This document shows positions 49,801 through 58,953 of a stretch of DNA of 64,000 bases, piece by piece. Position numbers and translations under genes: made by a program. A model generated the notes under the pieces. The model had not been told where the DNA came from, made no database searches, and worked only from the letters and a program-made list of their open reading frames with translations. Within the stretch, counting starts at the first letter, position 1; each line of letters begins with the position of its first letter. Origin of the DNA: Ensifer sp. USDA 6670 (GTDB lineage Bacteria; Pseudomonadota; Alphaproteobacteria; Rhizobiales; Rhizobiaceae); contig ATWE01000002.1 of assembly GCA_000421085.1 (NCBI GenBank), positions 186,001 to 250,000 on the forward strand, given 5' to 3'.

Positions 49801-51810
49801 TCAGGCGGTTCGCGTGCGACCGAAGGCGCGCAACAGCAAATTCACGGAAACGGCGATCTTGTCGATATCGGGAACGTCCCGGGAATAGCGCCCGGTGTAG
49901 AGCTTGATGATCATCTTGTCCCGCTCGAATCCACGCAGGTCGTAGTGAAGATGAAGGTAGTAACGCTGCTTGTCGCCGGTGCGCGTGATGTCCCCGCGTC
50001 GCTGTGTCACCTGCTTCAGATCCGCTTCGAGCGGCGCGAAGCCGTCGATGTTCAGCATGACCTTGGTCGATTTGAACCGCGTTTCCGTCGAAACCGCCAC
50101 CACCGCCTTGTCCAGCGAGAGGCTCACGAGATGGCCTTCGACACCGTCCACATCCACCGGCTCGTCGAGCTTGAAGGCCTGCAGCAGGCGCCGCGGCTTC
50201 TCGAAGCAGATAAGCGAGGCGATGATCAGCACCACGATGTTGATGCCCGACCAAAGCGCCGCGATCGCCGAGAACGAGCCCTCAACCCGCGCCGTCTCCG
50301 GAACGATGTTGATCAGGAGGCCCAGCGCGGTAACCACGATGAAGCCGGCGATCCAGGTGAAAGTATAGGCGTCGAAGACGTTCTCCTCGTTGCTGCTGCC
50401 CTTCGGAGTGACCTTGAAGGGCTTGCCGAAGGGCCTGACCAGGCTCGAAAAAACGGTCGGCAGCATGCGGAAGGTCGAGAAGGTACCGACGGCGGTGGAG
50501 ACCAGAGGAAGGTAGCGCGTCGGGGTGAGCCAGAACATCAGCAGGAAATAGGCCGCGAGCAGGGGCACCTGGTTCGAGACGTAGTCGGCGACATCCGTGA
50601 AATAGAGCGGCAGGGCGCCGAACCACAGGTAGATTATGGGAATGAGAAGCACGATGAAACGGACCAGATATTGCACGAGCCACGACATGGGCAGGAACAT
50701 GACGCGCTGAAAGAGCGAGAGGCCCGGCCCGCGCAAAGGGCCGTTGTGCAGGTAGAGCGTCTGGATGCCGCCCTGGCACCAGCGCTCGCGCTGGACGAAA
50801 TAGCCGGTGAGATTCTCGGCCGCCAGCCCCATCGAAAGCCGCTCGTTGAGATAACGCGTCTTGAAACCCCTGTTGAGCATCGACAGCGTCGTCAGCAGAT
50901 CCTCAGTGATCGACTCGGTCGGAAAACCGCCGATGGCGTCCACCGCCTTGCGCCTTGCAATCGAACAGGAGCCGCAGCAGAAGCTGACGTCCCAGCCGTC
51001 GCGGCTCGGGGCGATCTCGTCGAAAAACAAGCGCTGCTCATCGGGCCACAGGTTCTCCAGCCCGAGATTGGACTGGATCGGATCGACGTTGAAGAAGTGC
51101 TGTGGTGTCTGCACAATGCCGATCGTCTCGTCCATGAAGAAGGGCAAGGTGCGGCGGAGGAAACTGCGATAGGGCACGAAATCGGCATCGAAGACGGCGA
51201 TGAAATCGCCTGAGCTGACGCGCAATCCGTTGTTCATGTTTCCGGCCTTGGCATGCGCGTTGTCGCTGCGCGTCACGTGGATTGCCCCCCGCCCCTCGCA
51301 GAAGGTCCTGAGCCAGTCGCGCCGGCCGTCGTCGAGCACATAGACCTTCAGCTTGTCCTTGGGATGATCGAGCGCAAGCGCCCCGACGATCGTCCGTTCG
51401 AGAACGTCCAGCGGCTCGTTATAGGTCGGTATGAAGACGTCGACTGTGGGGAGCTCCCGTTCATCCCGCTCAAAAAACTGCCGCTCGAGCCGATCCCCCT
51501 CGGCACTGCGGTCGACGTAGCGGCTCATCAGGATCAGGAAGAGCACGACCTCCGAAAAGGCGAGGAACTCGACGATGAACACGAACCAGACCCAATAGAA
51601 ATTGGCGCCGTCGTTCGGATAGGGAAGAACGGTCTCCGTGAAGCGCCAGAGCAGGTAACGCAGCGCGATTGCAGCGACGAAGGCGCAGGTGACAGCGCGC
51701 GACCAGCTCCTGTGGCGCGACCAGTTGAACGGGCCGAGGAGAAAAAAGGCGATCACCAGTAATGTCGGCGCCAGCGCTAGAAGAGACTGAACCACAAGCT
51801 TTGAACCCAC
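49801..51810 (-). CDS. bgsA: Mixed-linkage beta-glucan synthase BgsA (cellulose-synthase-like GT2)
   Basis: A 669-aa inner-membrane family 2 glycosyltransferase. Catalytic motifs are complete: LDDG (Asp160/161), DAD (208-210), TED (302-304) and QRERW (340-344). Two helices precede and about five follow the catalytic part. It strongly resembles BgsA of S. meliloti, which makes a (1-3)(1-4)-beta-glucan when c-di-GMP binds its C-terminal tail. No PilZ RxxxR/DxSxxG pair is evident here either. The GTG at 51810 lies inside bgsB (34-bp overlap) without a good ribosome site; a GTG at 51795 is the alternative. Confidence 0.9.
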   Translation of the reverse strand: MGSKLVVQSLLALAPTLLVIAFFLLGPFNWSRHRSWSRAVTCAFVAAIALRYLLWRFTETVLPYPNDGANFYWVWFVFIVEFLAFSEVVLFLILMSRYVDRSAEGDRLERQFFERDERELPTVDVFIPTYNEPLDVLERTIVGALALDHPKDKLKVYVLDDGRRDWLRTFCEGRGAIHVTRSDNAHAKAGNMNNGLRVSSGDFIAVFDADFVPYRSFLRRTLPFFMDETIGIVQTPQHFFNVDPIQSNLGLENLWPDEQRLFFDEIAPSRDGWDVSFCCGSCSIARRKAVDAIGGFPTESITEDLLTTLSMLNRGFKTRYLNERLSMGLAAENLTGYFVQRERWCQGGIQTLYLHNGPLRGPGLSLFQRVMFLPMSWLVQYLVRFIVLLIPIIYLWFGALPLYFTDVADYVSNQVPLLAAYFLLMFWLTPTRYLPLVSTAVGTFSTFRMLPTVFSSLVRPFGKPFKVTPKGSSNEENVFDAYTFTWIAGFIVVTALGLLINIVPETARVEGSFSAIAALWSGINIVVLIIASLICFEKPRRLLQAFKLDEPVDVDGVEGHLVSLSLDKAVVAVSTETRFKSTKVMLNIDGFAPLEADLKQVTQRRGDITRTGDKQRYYLHLHYDLRGFERDKMIIKLYTGRYSRDVPDIDKIAVSVNLLLRAFGRTRTA

Positions 51811-53009
51811 TGCGCCAGGTGAAGGCTGCGCTTGGAGAAACGGACCTGCGCCGTTCGCCCGACCTGACAGAAATTCGCAAAATCGGTGTTGAGCGACGAC
51901 GGCGCGAGCGTGACGCGGATGCGCGCATTTCGCTCCTCTGTCTCCGGCTCGTTGGCGGCCAGCGCGTCTTTTTCCACCACGGCGGACGACCCCTTGACCG
52001 CCTGTACGCGGCCCCGGAACACATCGGCACGACCGAAGAGCAGGACCTCCGCCTCGCGGCCGGGATAGATCTCGTCATAATCGACTTCAGGGACCAGAAT
52101 ATCGACGAACAGCTCGCGGCAATCGAGGATGCGCATCATCTCGTTGTTCAAAACGACATTGGAACCGCTGACCACGTTACGGCTCCACACCACGCCGTCA
52201 AAGGGCGACGGGATCGTCGCGGCTTCGAGACTGAGAACCCGCCTCTCCTCCTCGGCTATCTGCTGGTCCGTCTGTTTCGCCCGTGCCTCGTTCTCCGCGA
52301 TTCGCGTATTGAGATCGTGGATGCGGACGATCACCTCGTCCTGGCGCTGCCGGGAGTAAGGCACGTCGTTCTGGCCGTCGCCGACGAGGAATATGCCCTG
52401 ACGCACGGCGTTGAGGCGTTGCTGCAGCAATTCCACCGTCAAATTGCTGATCTCGAGTTCACCGCCGGCGGCTGCACCGGCGGCTTCCGCCGCCTCCACC
52501 ATCTTGCGGGTGAAGATCCCCTTGGACTCGAGGTCCTGCCGCCGAACGAGATCGACCCTTGCCACGACGTCCTGCGCGCGCGACACCTCGACCCTTTTCT
52601 GCAGGATCTGCACCTCGCGCTCCAGGCTGGCGATGGTCGCGTTCCTGAAGATGTCGAGCCGACCGGCAAGATCATCCCGCAATCGCGCGAGTTCATCCCG
52701 CTCCCGCCGCAGCGCGGCGACGCGCTCGACGGCGGTTCGATGATCGGTGCGCAGCGACGCCAGGATCGCCCTGTTGACCCGCTGGTTACGAATGGTTGCG
52801 AGCGTTTCACCCTCTGCCACCGGCGTTCCAATTCGAGGCGCCGGTTTCTCGATCTCGCCGTCGATCGGCGCATTTATGACGGCCAGGCGTGCGTTTACCG
52901 TCCCATCCAGGCTGCGGTAGCCAGTCAACCCGGGCAGCAGAACGGCAATTGCAAGCGCCAGGAGGAGGATGCCGACGGTAATACGTGTGAGCCGATGATT
53001 GAGAATCAT
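51777..53009 (-). CDS. bgsB: BgsB, HlyD-like membrane-fusion protein for glucan export
   Basis: A 410-aa protein with one N-terminal membrane helix (residues about 9-31), a long charged coiled-coil stretch (about 85-250) and beta-rich lipoyl/barrel segments (AVINAPIDGEIEKPAPRIGTPVAEG and ATIPSPFDGVVWSRNVVSGSNV), the layout of HlyD/EmrA proteins. It fits BgsB, thought to help the beta-glucan across the periplasm. I chose the ATG at 53009; a TTG two codons earlier is also open. It is the first gene of bgsBA. Confidence 0.87.
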   Translation of the reverse strand: MILNHRLTRITVGILLLALAIAVLLPGLTGYRSLDGTVNARLAVINAPIDGEIEKPAPRIGTPVAEGETLATIRNQRVNRAILASLRTDHRTAVERVAALRRERDELARLRDDLAGRLDIFRNATIASLEREVQILQKRVEVSRAQDVVARVDLVRRQDLESKGIFTRKMVEAAEAAGAAAGGELEISNLTVELLQQRLNAVRQGIFLVGDGQNDVPYSRQRQDEVIVRIHDLNTRIAENEARAKQTDQQIAEEERRVLSLEAATIPSPFDGVVWSRNVVSGSNVVLNNEMMRILDCRELFVDILVPEVDYDEIYPGREAEVLLFGRADVFRGRVQAVKGSSAVVEKDALAANEPETEERNARIRVTLAPSSLNTDFANFCQVGRTAQVRFSKRSLHLAQWVQSLWFSLF

Positions 53010-53330
53010 GTCCAATTACTCACTGAGGACAGCCGGTTCGGCTGATACGCTGCCGCAACAATTCCGCGGTGCCGGTGCCCGGACTCGAGCCGCCTCGCCG
53101 CGTTCTGTTACGATTGAATGGTATTCTTTGCTGAGCAACCCTTAAATTTGCATGTTTCGGTGGTGAACTGCGCAAAACCTCGGCGAGTGACGGAGAGTAC
53201 CCGCATCACTCTAAGGTTTAAGGATAGCGCGCCGACGTTTTTCTGCGATAGGTCGGAAGGCCGCTGAGCTTTCCCCTCACAAGGGACGGGTCGCCCGGAT
53301 CACCATCTTTCAGGAACGACGGAGATAGAA
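53010..53330. other. 321-bp divergent region between bgsB and the diguanylate cyclase gene
   Basis: No gene or clear -35/-10 pair is seen. The centre (53100-53160) is more AT-rich than its flanks and probably carries the two divergent promoters. Confidence 0.5.
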
Positions 53331-54356
53331 ATGGGACAAGCCGTACGAATCCCCACGAACGAGCGTCAAAGGTTGCTCGCAGTCCGTTCGCTCAATTCAA
53401 TCGGCAGCGCTCCCACTCCCGAACTCGCGACCCTGGCCGAGCTTGCCAAAGGGATCTTCGACGTTTCCTACGCCGCCATCAATATCATCGATGAAGACTG
53501 GCAGCGGATCGCCGGTCAGGCGGGCTTGAGGATCGGCGAATGCTCGCGCGAGATGTCCATATGCACGCGGGTCGTTTTCGCAGACGAGCTCCTCATTATC
53601 CCGGACCTGGCGGAAGACCGTGAACTGAAGACGAGACCATATGTGGTCGGAAGCCCGCACTTCCGCTTCTACGCCGGCGCGCCCGTCTACCTCGAGAACC
53701 TGCCCGTCGGCAGCTTTTGCATTCTCGATGTCCGGCCCAGGCATCTTTCCGACGGGCAGGCGCAGAACCTGCGCCGATTTGCGGCAGTCGCCAGTGCGCT
53801 TTTGAGCCTGCAGAAGGCGAATCTCGTCATGGGGCTCGCACATAACCAACTGCAGAATGCCGCCATCACCGACCCGCTGACGGGGCTGTTCAACCGCTCG
53901 GCCCTGTCGTCGATCGTCGACGGGGCTCTCCACAACGCGATCGCGGCGGGTCAGACCTTCGGCGCTCTTTATCTCGACATGGATGGTTTCAAGGCGATCA
54001 ACGACGAGCTTGGCCATCACGCCGGCGACACGGTTTTGTACGAAGCCGCCAACCGAATTCGCTCGGTCATCAGAGCAGGCGACATCGCGATCCGCATGGG
54101 CGGCGACGAATTCGCCGTTTTCGTTCCAAATCCGCCCAATGCACCGGCCCTGGCAGCGGTCTCGCACCGGCTGGTCGGGGCCTTTCGCGAACCCTTCCAG
54201 GTCGACGGCAAGGCGGTCCTCGCACGCATCAGCATCGGCGGCGCCCTCGCCCCGCCCAATGGGCAGCGACGAGCGGAGCTGCTGAACAGCTGCGACAAGG
54301 CCCTCTACTCGGCAAAGCGTGACGGCCGCGACCGGTTCGTCATCCTCGGCGCCTGA
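53331..54356 (+). CDS. GAF-GGDEF diguanylate cyclase
   Basis: A 341-aa cytoplasmic protein. A GAF sensor domain covers about residues 25-165 (SYAAINIIDEDWQRI, YAGAPVYLENLPVGSFCILD), and a GGDEF domain covers 178-338. The active site GGDEF is intact at 257-261, with the metal Asp in LYLDMDGFK, and the inhibitory I-site RAGD sits at 248-251, five residues earlier. It should make c-di-GMP with product inhibition. It is divergent from bgsBA, whose product is switched on by c-di-GMP, which makes a local control loop plausible. GGAG lies 9 bp before the ATG. Confidence 0.9.
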   Translation: MGQAVRIPTNERQRLLAVRSLNSIGSAPTPELATLAELAKGIFDVSYAAINIIDEDWQRIAGQAGLRIGECSREMSICTRVVFADELLIIPDLAEDRELKTRPYVVGSPHFRFYAGAPVYLENLPVGSFCILDVRPRHLSDGQAQNLRRFAAVASALLSLQKANLVMGLAHNQLQNAAITDPLTGLFNRSALSSIVDGALHNAIAAGQTFGALYLDMDGFKAINDELGHHAGDTVLYEAANRIRSVIRAGDIAIRMGGDEFAVFVPNPPNAPALAAVSHRLVGAFREPFQVDGKAVLARISIGGALAPPNGQRRAELLNSCDKALYSAKRDGRDRFVILGA

Positions 54357-54366
54357 CGGAAAGGCA

Positions 54367-55347
54367 ATGACAATGAGAGCTGCGTGGTATGAGAAGAATG
54401 GCGCCGCCCGCGATGTCCTTGAGGTCGGCAGCCTTCCCGAGCCTCTCCCCGGCCATGGACAGGTGCGCGTCCGCATACATGCGTCCGGCGTCAACCCGTC
54501 CGATGTGAAGGCCAGGGCGGGACGGCCGCTCATTGCCGCGCGAATGATCCCGCACAGTGATGGCGCAGGCATTATCGACGCCGTGGGAACGGGCGTCGCA
54601 GGCGAGCGCATCGGCGAGCGGGTATGGACCTGGAACGCCGCATGGCGACGCTCGAACGGTACGGCTGCCGAATATGTCGTCCTTCCACAGGATCAGGCGG
54701 TTCACCTGCCCGATAACGTAACTTTCGAGGAGGGCGCCTGCCTCGGCATTCCGGCGCTGACGGCACTTCGCGCGGTAACCATGGACGGAGCCGTATTTGG
54801 AAAAACCGTGCTGGTGACCGGAGGCGCGGGCGCAGTCGGCGCTTACACCATTCAGTTCGCCAGGCTTTATGGCGCGGCGCGCATCCTCACGACCGTCAGT
54901 TCGTTGGAAAAGGCCGAAATCTGCACGAGGCTGGGAGCCGACCACACGATCAACTACAGAACGGAAGATGTCGTCGACCGGATAAGGGGCATCACCAACG
55001 GGCGCGGCGTCGACCGTATCATAGAGGTGGACGCCGCCACGAATGTCGCGATGCTGCCGGACATCATAGCGCGGGACGGGCTTTGCGTGATCTACGGCTC
55101 CAGCAAGCCCGAAATCTCGTTCGAGTTCTTTCCGATGATACTCGCCGGCGCTGCGGCGCGGTTCTTCATCGTCTATGAGATGTCGCCGGAAGTGCGCGAG
55201 CAGACCGTCGGCGCGCTTCAAGGGCAGCTCGCATCCGGGCTTCTCAGGCATCATATCGCCGGGACATACGCGCTGAAAGACATCGCCGCGGCTCACGAGG
55301 CGGTCGAGAGCGGAAAAACCATCGGCAATGTGGTCGTTTCTCTCTGA
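54367..55347 (+). CDS. NADPH:quinone oxidoreductase-family protein
   Basis: A 326-aa zinc-free medium-chain reductase like Qor/zeta-crystallin. HASGVNPSDVKARAG lies at the start of the catalytic domain, and the NADPH loop is VLVTGGAGAVGAYTIQFARL near residue 150. It begins 10 bp after the cyclase stop with GGAAAGG upstream of ATGs at 54367 and 54373, so it is co-transcribed with it. It probably reduces quinones or reactive enones. No link to c-di-GMP signalling is known; the pairing may only be positional. Confidence 0.86.
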   Translation: MTMRAAWYEKNGAARDVLEVGSLPEPLPGHGQVRVRIHASGVNPSDVKARAGRPLIAARMIPHSDGAGIIDAVGTGVAGERIGERVWTWNAAWRRSNGTAAEYVVLPQDQAVHLPDNVTFEEGACLGIPALTALRAVTMDGAVFGKTVLVTGGAGAVGAYTIQFARLYGAARILTTVSSLEKAEICTRLGADHTINYRTEDVVDRIRGITNGRGVDRIIEVDAATNVAMLPDIIARDGLCVIYGSSKPEISFEFFPMILAGAAARFFIVYEMSPEVREQTVGALQGQLASGLLRHHIAGTYALKDIAAAHEAVESGKTIGNVVVSL

Positions 55348-55368
55348 AACAGCCGCGGCGGTTCGGCG

Positions 55369-57108
55369 TCAGGACGTTTTTCCCCGGACGACTATCCGTT
55401 GCCACGCATCGTAAGCGGATAGAACGGTCTCCATCTGTGCCGTGTGGCCGTTGATGAAGTCGTCCCGGTAGATCGTCTCGTCCGGATATTCCGTGATCAG
55501 TGTCAACGGCACAGTGTGGCGATCATCCTCCGACGACAAGCACGGAAAACCATTGATGAGGCGGAAGCCGGTCTCGCCTGCATGGATCTCATAGAGCGCG
55601 ATCTGCCGGTTGTTGTAGTCGAGAAGGCCGGGGATCGTGCCCAGGTGCCGGGTTACGTATTGCAGCAATGCCTCGGCCACTTCGCGCCAGCCTTCATGGT
55701 GCCGGACCACCAGAAAAAAGCCCTTCGGCAGCGTCCACATGGCGAAATTGCGCGGTACATAACCGGAAAGCGGCCGTGTCCATTCGTGCGACGGATAGCC
55801 GTGCAGGTTCACATGCAACTTGGCACCGCTCAGCTCTTCCGCCTTGACGCGGATTTCCTTCTCGCCGAGATGGGCGCCGGCGTCCTTTCCGCCGCGATAT
55901 TCGAGATCGTCGCCCAGCGCCGTGTAGCGGGCGGCATGATGCATGTGCCTCGGGTTGGCGACGCAAAGACGCTGGTGCAGCGCATAGCCGTCCGGATTTT
56001 CCAGCGGCGAGACGGTGAAGTGCGCATTCGGCCTACGGCTCAGACGCCGGGCGGCGCGGATCGCACCGACAATGCCGGTCGTCTCGTTCGGATGCTGGCC
56101 GCCGCTGATCATTACCGGCGCATCGTCACCCTTTATGTAGCGCGCCGACAGATTGCGTCCCGAGCGCGAGCGGGCCGAAAACGCCTCGCCTCCGATCTCC
56201 GCGAGCAGACCGTCGAGCTGATGCGCCGGCGGAGGCTCGATCGCCGTGTCGATCGCCTGCTCCCTGCGTTCGGGGAAACCGCTCGTCAACGGCCGGACCT
56301 CGACACGTACCGAAATCTCGCTGCCATCGCTCATGACGATCTCCGGAACGATCTGTCCGGGTTTCAGGCCCCGGTCGCCGGAGACGCGGCCGGATTTCTT
56401 CTGGAAGAACTCGAGAAGCGAGAAGTAGAAATCCTCGTGCAGCGCTTCGCGCAGACTGACCGCTTCGTCGCCCACGGCGAGCGGCTCGTCCTCGGCCGGA
56501 TAGGCCACGCTGATGTTCAGCTCCTCGAAAAAGGGTTCGGTATCGCCCCAATCATAACCTGCAACCGCCCGGACGGCGCGGTCGAACAGGCGTTCGTAGT
56601 CCGTTTCCAGCCGGCTGCCGGTTTCGTCGCCTGCCGGGCGTAACCAGCCTGTCGGCGACAGGTTGATCTCGCCGGCGACATCCACATGGAGCCGGTTCGG
56701 GGCCAGAACCTCGAAGCTTTCGGTTCTGCCGTCGCGCGTCAACGTCACGTCATAGAAAAAAGCACCGTCGTCACGAGGGATGAAGCTGATCGCAGCCGCG
56801 CCCACCATGGCCGCCAACGGATAGGCTTCCAGCCGGAAACGGTTCGCGGGCGCGTTGCAATGCACGGGATAGCGAATCTCGATCACTGAAACGCCGGCGA
56901 GGTCGATCTCCTCGAGAAAGGCGAACAGAAGCGGCTTGTAGGCACTGCGGATGCGGGCGGCGACGCCTTTTTCCCTCAGCGCCTGTTCGGCAGCACGACG
57001 GCTCCCGGCATCGTCGAAGGTCCAGGCTTCGAAGGACTGGCCCGGAACGGCACGTGCTACGAGTTGTTCGAGGCTTCGCGCGAAGGTCTCTTCCAAGATC
57101 ACCGTCAT
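55369..57108 (-). CDS. M14-type zinc carboxypeptidase of a peptide ABC operon
   Basis: A 579-aa protein. The C-terminal half is an M14 metallocarboxypeptidase-like domain: His339 and Glu342 in GGQHPNET, and a third ligand at His436 in VNLHGYPSHEW. The first 320 residues have no domain I recognise. No signal peptide is seen, so it should act in the cytoplasm on a compound brought in by the ABC importer coded just upstream. The ATG at 57108 lies 4 bp after the permease stop, with GAGG 7 bp upstream. It is the last gene of the operon. Confidence 0.83.
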   Translation of the reverse strand: MTVILEETFARSLEQLVARAVPGQSFEAWTFDDAGSRRAAEQALREKGVAARIRSAYKPLLFAFLEEIDLAGVSVIEIRYPVHCNAPANRFRLEAYPLAAMVGAAAISFIPRDDGAFFYDVTLTRDGRTESFEVLAPNRLHVDVAGEINLSPTGWLRPAGDETGSRLETDYERLFDRAVRAVAGYDWGDTEPFFEELNISVAYPAEDEPLAVGDEAVSLREALHEDFYFSLLEFFQKKSGRVSGDRGLKPGQIVPEIVMSDGSEISVRVEVRPLTSGFPERREQAIDTAIEPPPAHQLDGLLAEIGGEAFSARSRSGRNLSARYIKGDDAPVMISGGQHPNETTGIVGAIRAARRLSRRPNAHFTVSPLENPDGYALHQRLCVANPRHMHHAARYTALGDDLEYRGGKDAGAHLGEKEIRVKAEELSGAKLHVNLHGYPSHEWTRPLSGYVPRNFAMWTLPKGFFLVVRHHEGWREVAEALLQYVTRHLGTIPGLLDYNNRQIALYEIHAGETGFRLINGFPCLSSEDDRHTVPLTLITEYPDETIYRDDFINGHTAQMETVLSAYDAWQRIVVRGKTS

Positions 57109-57112
57109 GGGA

Positions 57113-57961
57113 TCACCTCGAGGTTCTGCCGGTCGGATCGAGACTGTCGCGCAGCCAATCGCCCAGCAGGTTGAGTCCGAGTACGGTGAGCAGGATCGCA
57201 AGACCCGGGAAGACGCTGACCCACCAGGCGGTCTGGAGGTAGGTGCGGCCGTCCGCCAGCATTCCGCCCCAGCTCGGAATCGTCGGGTCGACGCCCATGC
57301 CGAGGAAGGTCAGGCTGCTTTCGAGCAGGATGTTGTTGGCGACGTTGAGCGTCATCAGCACGATGACGGGACCGACAAGGTTCGGCAGCAGGTGCTGGAA
57401 GATGATGCGCCAGTCCTTCACGCCGATGGCGCGAGCCGAAAGAACGAACTCGCGTTCGCGCAACGTCAGAACGGAGCCGCGCACCAGACGGGCATACTGC
57501 ACCCATTGCGAGACGATCAGCAGGATGATGGTATTCGTCAAGCTGCCGCCGACGATGGCGATGAAGGTGATGGCGAGCAGAATGAAGGGCATGGCAAGCT
57601 GTATGTCGGCAAAGCGCATCACCAGCATGTCCCAGAAGCCGCGATAATAGCCGGCGACGAGCCCGACCAGGAGGCCCAGCACGACGGCGCCGAGAACGGA
57701 GGTGACGCCGACAAGCAGCGATATCTTGCCGCCCGCCGCCACACGCGCCATCACGTCGCGGCCGAGCGGATCGGTGCCGAACGGGTGGGCGGCGCTCGCA
57801 AACGGCTTTGCCAGACGCGCCATCAGGTCGATCTTGTCGGCGCCACCCGGAAACAGCATGTCGGAAAACAGGACGGCGAGGCAGATGACGAGGGTCAGAA
57901 GCGCCCCGAGAAGGAACTCCAGGTTCCAGTAGCGCGACGGACGGGAAGTCTTGGCAGCCAT
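57113..57961 (-). CDS. Dipeptide/oligopeptide-type ABC permease (DppC family)
   Basis: A 282-aa permease with the DppC/OppC layout: an N-terminal helix, a short loop with HPFGTDPLGRDVMARV, then five helices. The EAA loop reads LSARAIGVKDWRIIFQHLLPN. The ATG at 57961 lies 5 bp after the stop of the other permease gene; the longer open frame is a shadow of that gene. It forms the channel with the DppB-type protein. Confidence 0.92.
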   Translation of the reverse strand: MAAKTSRPSRYWNLEFLLGALLTLVICLAVLFSDMLFPGGADKIDLMARLAKPFASAAHPFGTDPLGRDVMARVAAGGKISLLVGVTSVLGAVVLGLLVGLVAGYYRGFWDMLVMRFADIQLAMPFILLAITFIAIVGGSLTNTIILLIVSQWVQYARLVRGSVLTLREREFVLSARAIGVKDWRIIFQHLLPNLVGPVIVLMTLNVANNILLESSLTFLGMGVDPTIPSWGGMLADGRTYLQTAWWVSVFPGLAILLTVLGLNLLGDWLRDSLDPTGRTSR

Positions 57962-57966
57962 CTCGG

Positions 57967-58890
57967 TTACTCCGTACGAATTCGCGGATCGATCAGCCCG
58001 TAGGCGATATCGACCAGAAGATTGATGCCGACGATCATCAGCGAAAGCACGGTGATCACGCCCTGGAGAACGGGAAAGTCGCGCGCACCGACGGCATCGA
58101 ACGCGAGCGTGCCGAGGCCGGGCCAGTTGAAGACGCGCTCTATGACAACGATGCCGCCGAGCAGACCGCCGAACTGAATGCCGAAATAGGTGATCAGCGG
58201 GATGGCGCAGTTGCGCAACGCATGCTTGTAGAGGACCTTGGTTTCGCTGAGCCCCTTGGCGCGGGCAACCATGATGTATTGCGACTGCAGCGTTTCCAGC
58301 ATCGAGGTGCGCACGAGGCGGACATTCGTCGCCGTCAGGATCACGCCCATGGTGACGGCCGGCATTATGTAGCTGGAGAGACCGTCCATGCCGCTTGGCG
58401 GCAGCAGGTTGAACGTGATGGCAAACAGCAGCACCAGCATCGTCGCCAGCCAGAAATTGGGGAAGGAGAGCCCGACCAGCGAAAGGATGCGGATCAGTTG
58501 GTCGGCCCACTTGCCGCGGGCCGTCGCGGCCTTGATTCCGAGCGGGATGGACAGGACGATGGAAACGGCGATCGAGATGAATGCGAGCAGGAGCGTTGCG
58601 GGCAATGCCTGGGCGATCAGGCCGGTCACCGGTGCATTTCCCGAGAAGCTGCGGCCCATGTCAAGCGTCACCAGCCCCTTGAGAAACGTGAGGTACTGTT
58701 CCAGGAACGGTTTGTCGACGCCGAGCGCCTGGCGGATGCGGGCCAGATCGTCCTCCGTCATGCTGCCGCCACCCTGGAACATCGTCACCGCCGGATCGCC
58801 GGTCAGGCGGATGGCGAAGGATACGAGAAGGGTGATGGCGATCACGACGAAAATCGCCTGAAACAATCGTTTGATAAGGAAGCCGGCCAC
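57967..58890 (-). CDS. Dipeptide/oligopeptide-type ABC permease (DppB family)
   Basis: A 307-aa permease beginning with the family start FLIKRLFQAIFVVIAITLLVS, followed by a periplasmic loop with ALGVDKPFLEQYLTFL and the EAA loop MVARAKGLSETKVLYKHALRN. The start is a GTG with GGGGA 7 bp upstream. It follows the binding-protein gene across a 63-bp gap with a perfect hairpin. Confidence 0.92.
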   Translation of the reverse strand: MAGFLIKRLFQAIFVVIAITLLVSFAIRLTGDPAVTMFQGGGSMTEDDLARIRQALGVDKPFLEQYLTFLKGLVTLDMGRSFSGNAPVTGLIAQALPATLLLAFISIAVSIVLSIPLGIKAATARGKWADQLIRILSLVGLSFPNFWLATMLVLLFAITFNLLPPSGMDGLSSYIMPAVTMGVILTATNVRLVRTSMLETLQSQYIMVARAKGLSETKVLYKHALRNCAIPLITYFGIQFGGLLGGIVVIERVFNWPGLGTLAFDAVGARDFPVLQGVITVLSLMIVGINLLVDIAYGLIDPRIRTE

Positions 58891-58914
58891 GTTCTTGTCC
58901 CCGAAACGAATTGA

Positions 58915-58943
58915 GGGCGCCGCCGATGATCCTGGCGGCGCCC
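58915..58943 (-). promoter_or_regulatory. Intercistronic hairpin between the binding protein and DppB-type gene
   Basis: GGGCGCCGCC (58915-58924) and GGCGGCGCCC (58934-58943) give a perfect 10-bp GC stem with a 9-nt loop, 10 bp after the binding-protein stop. No T-run follows. Confidence 0.65.
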
Positions 58944-58953
58944 GGTCTTGAGA

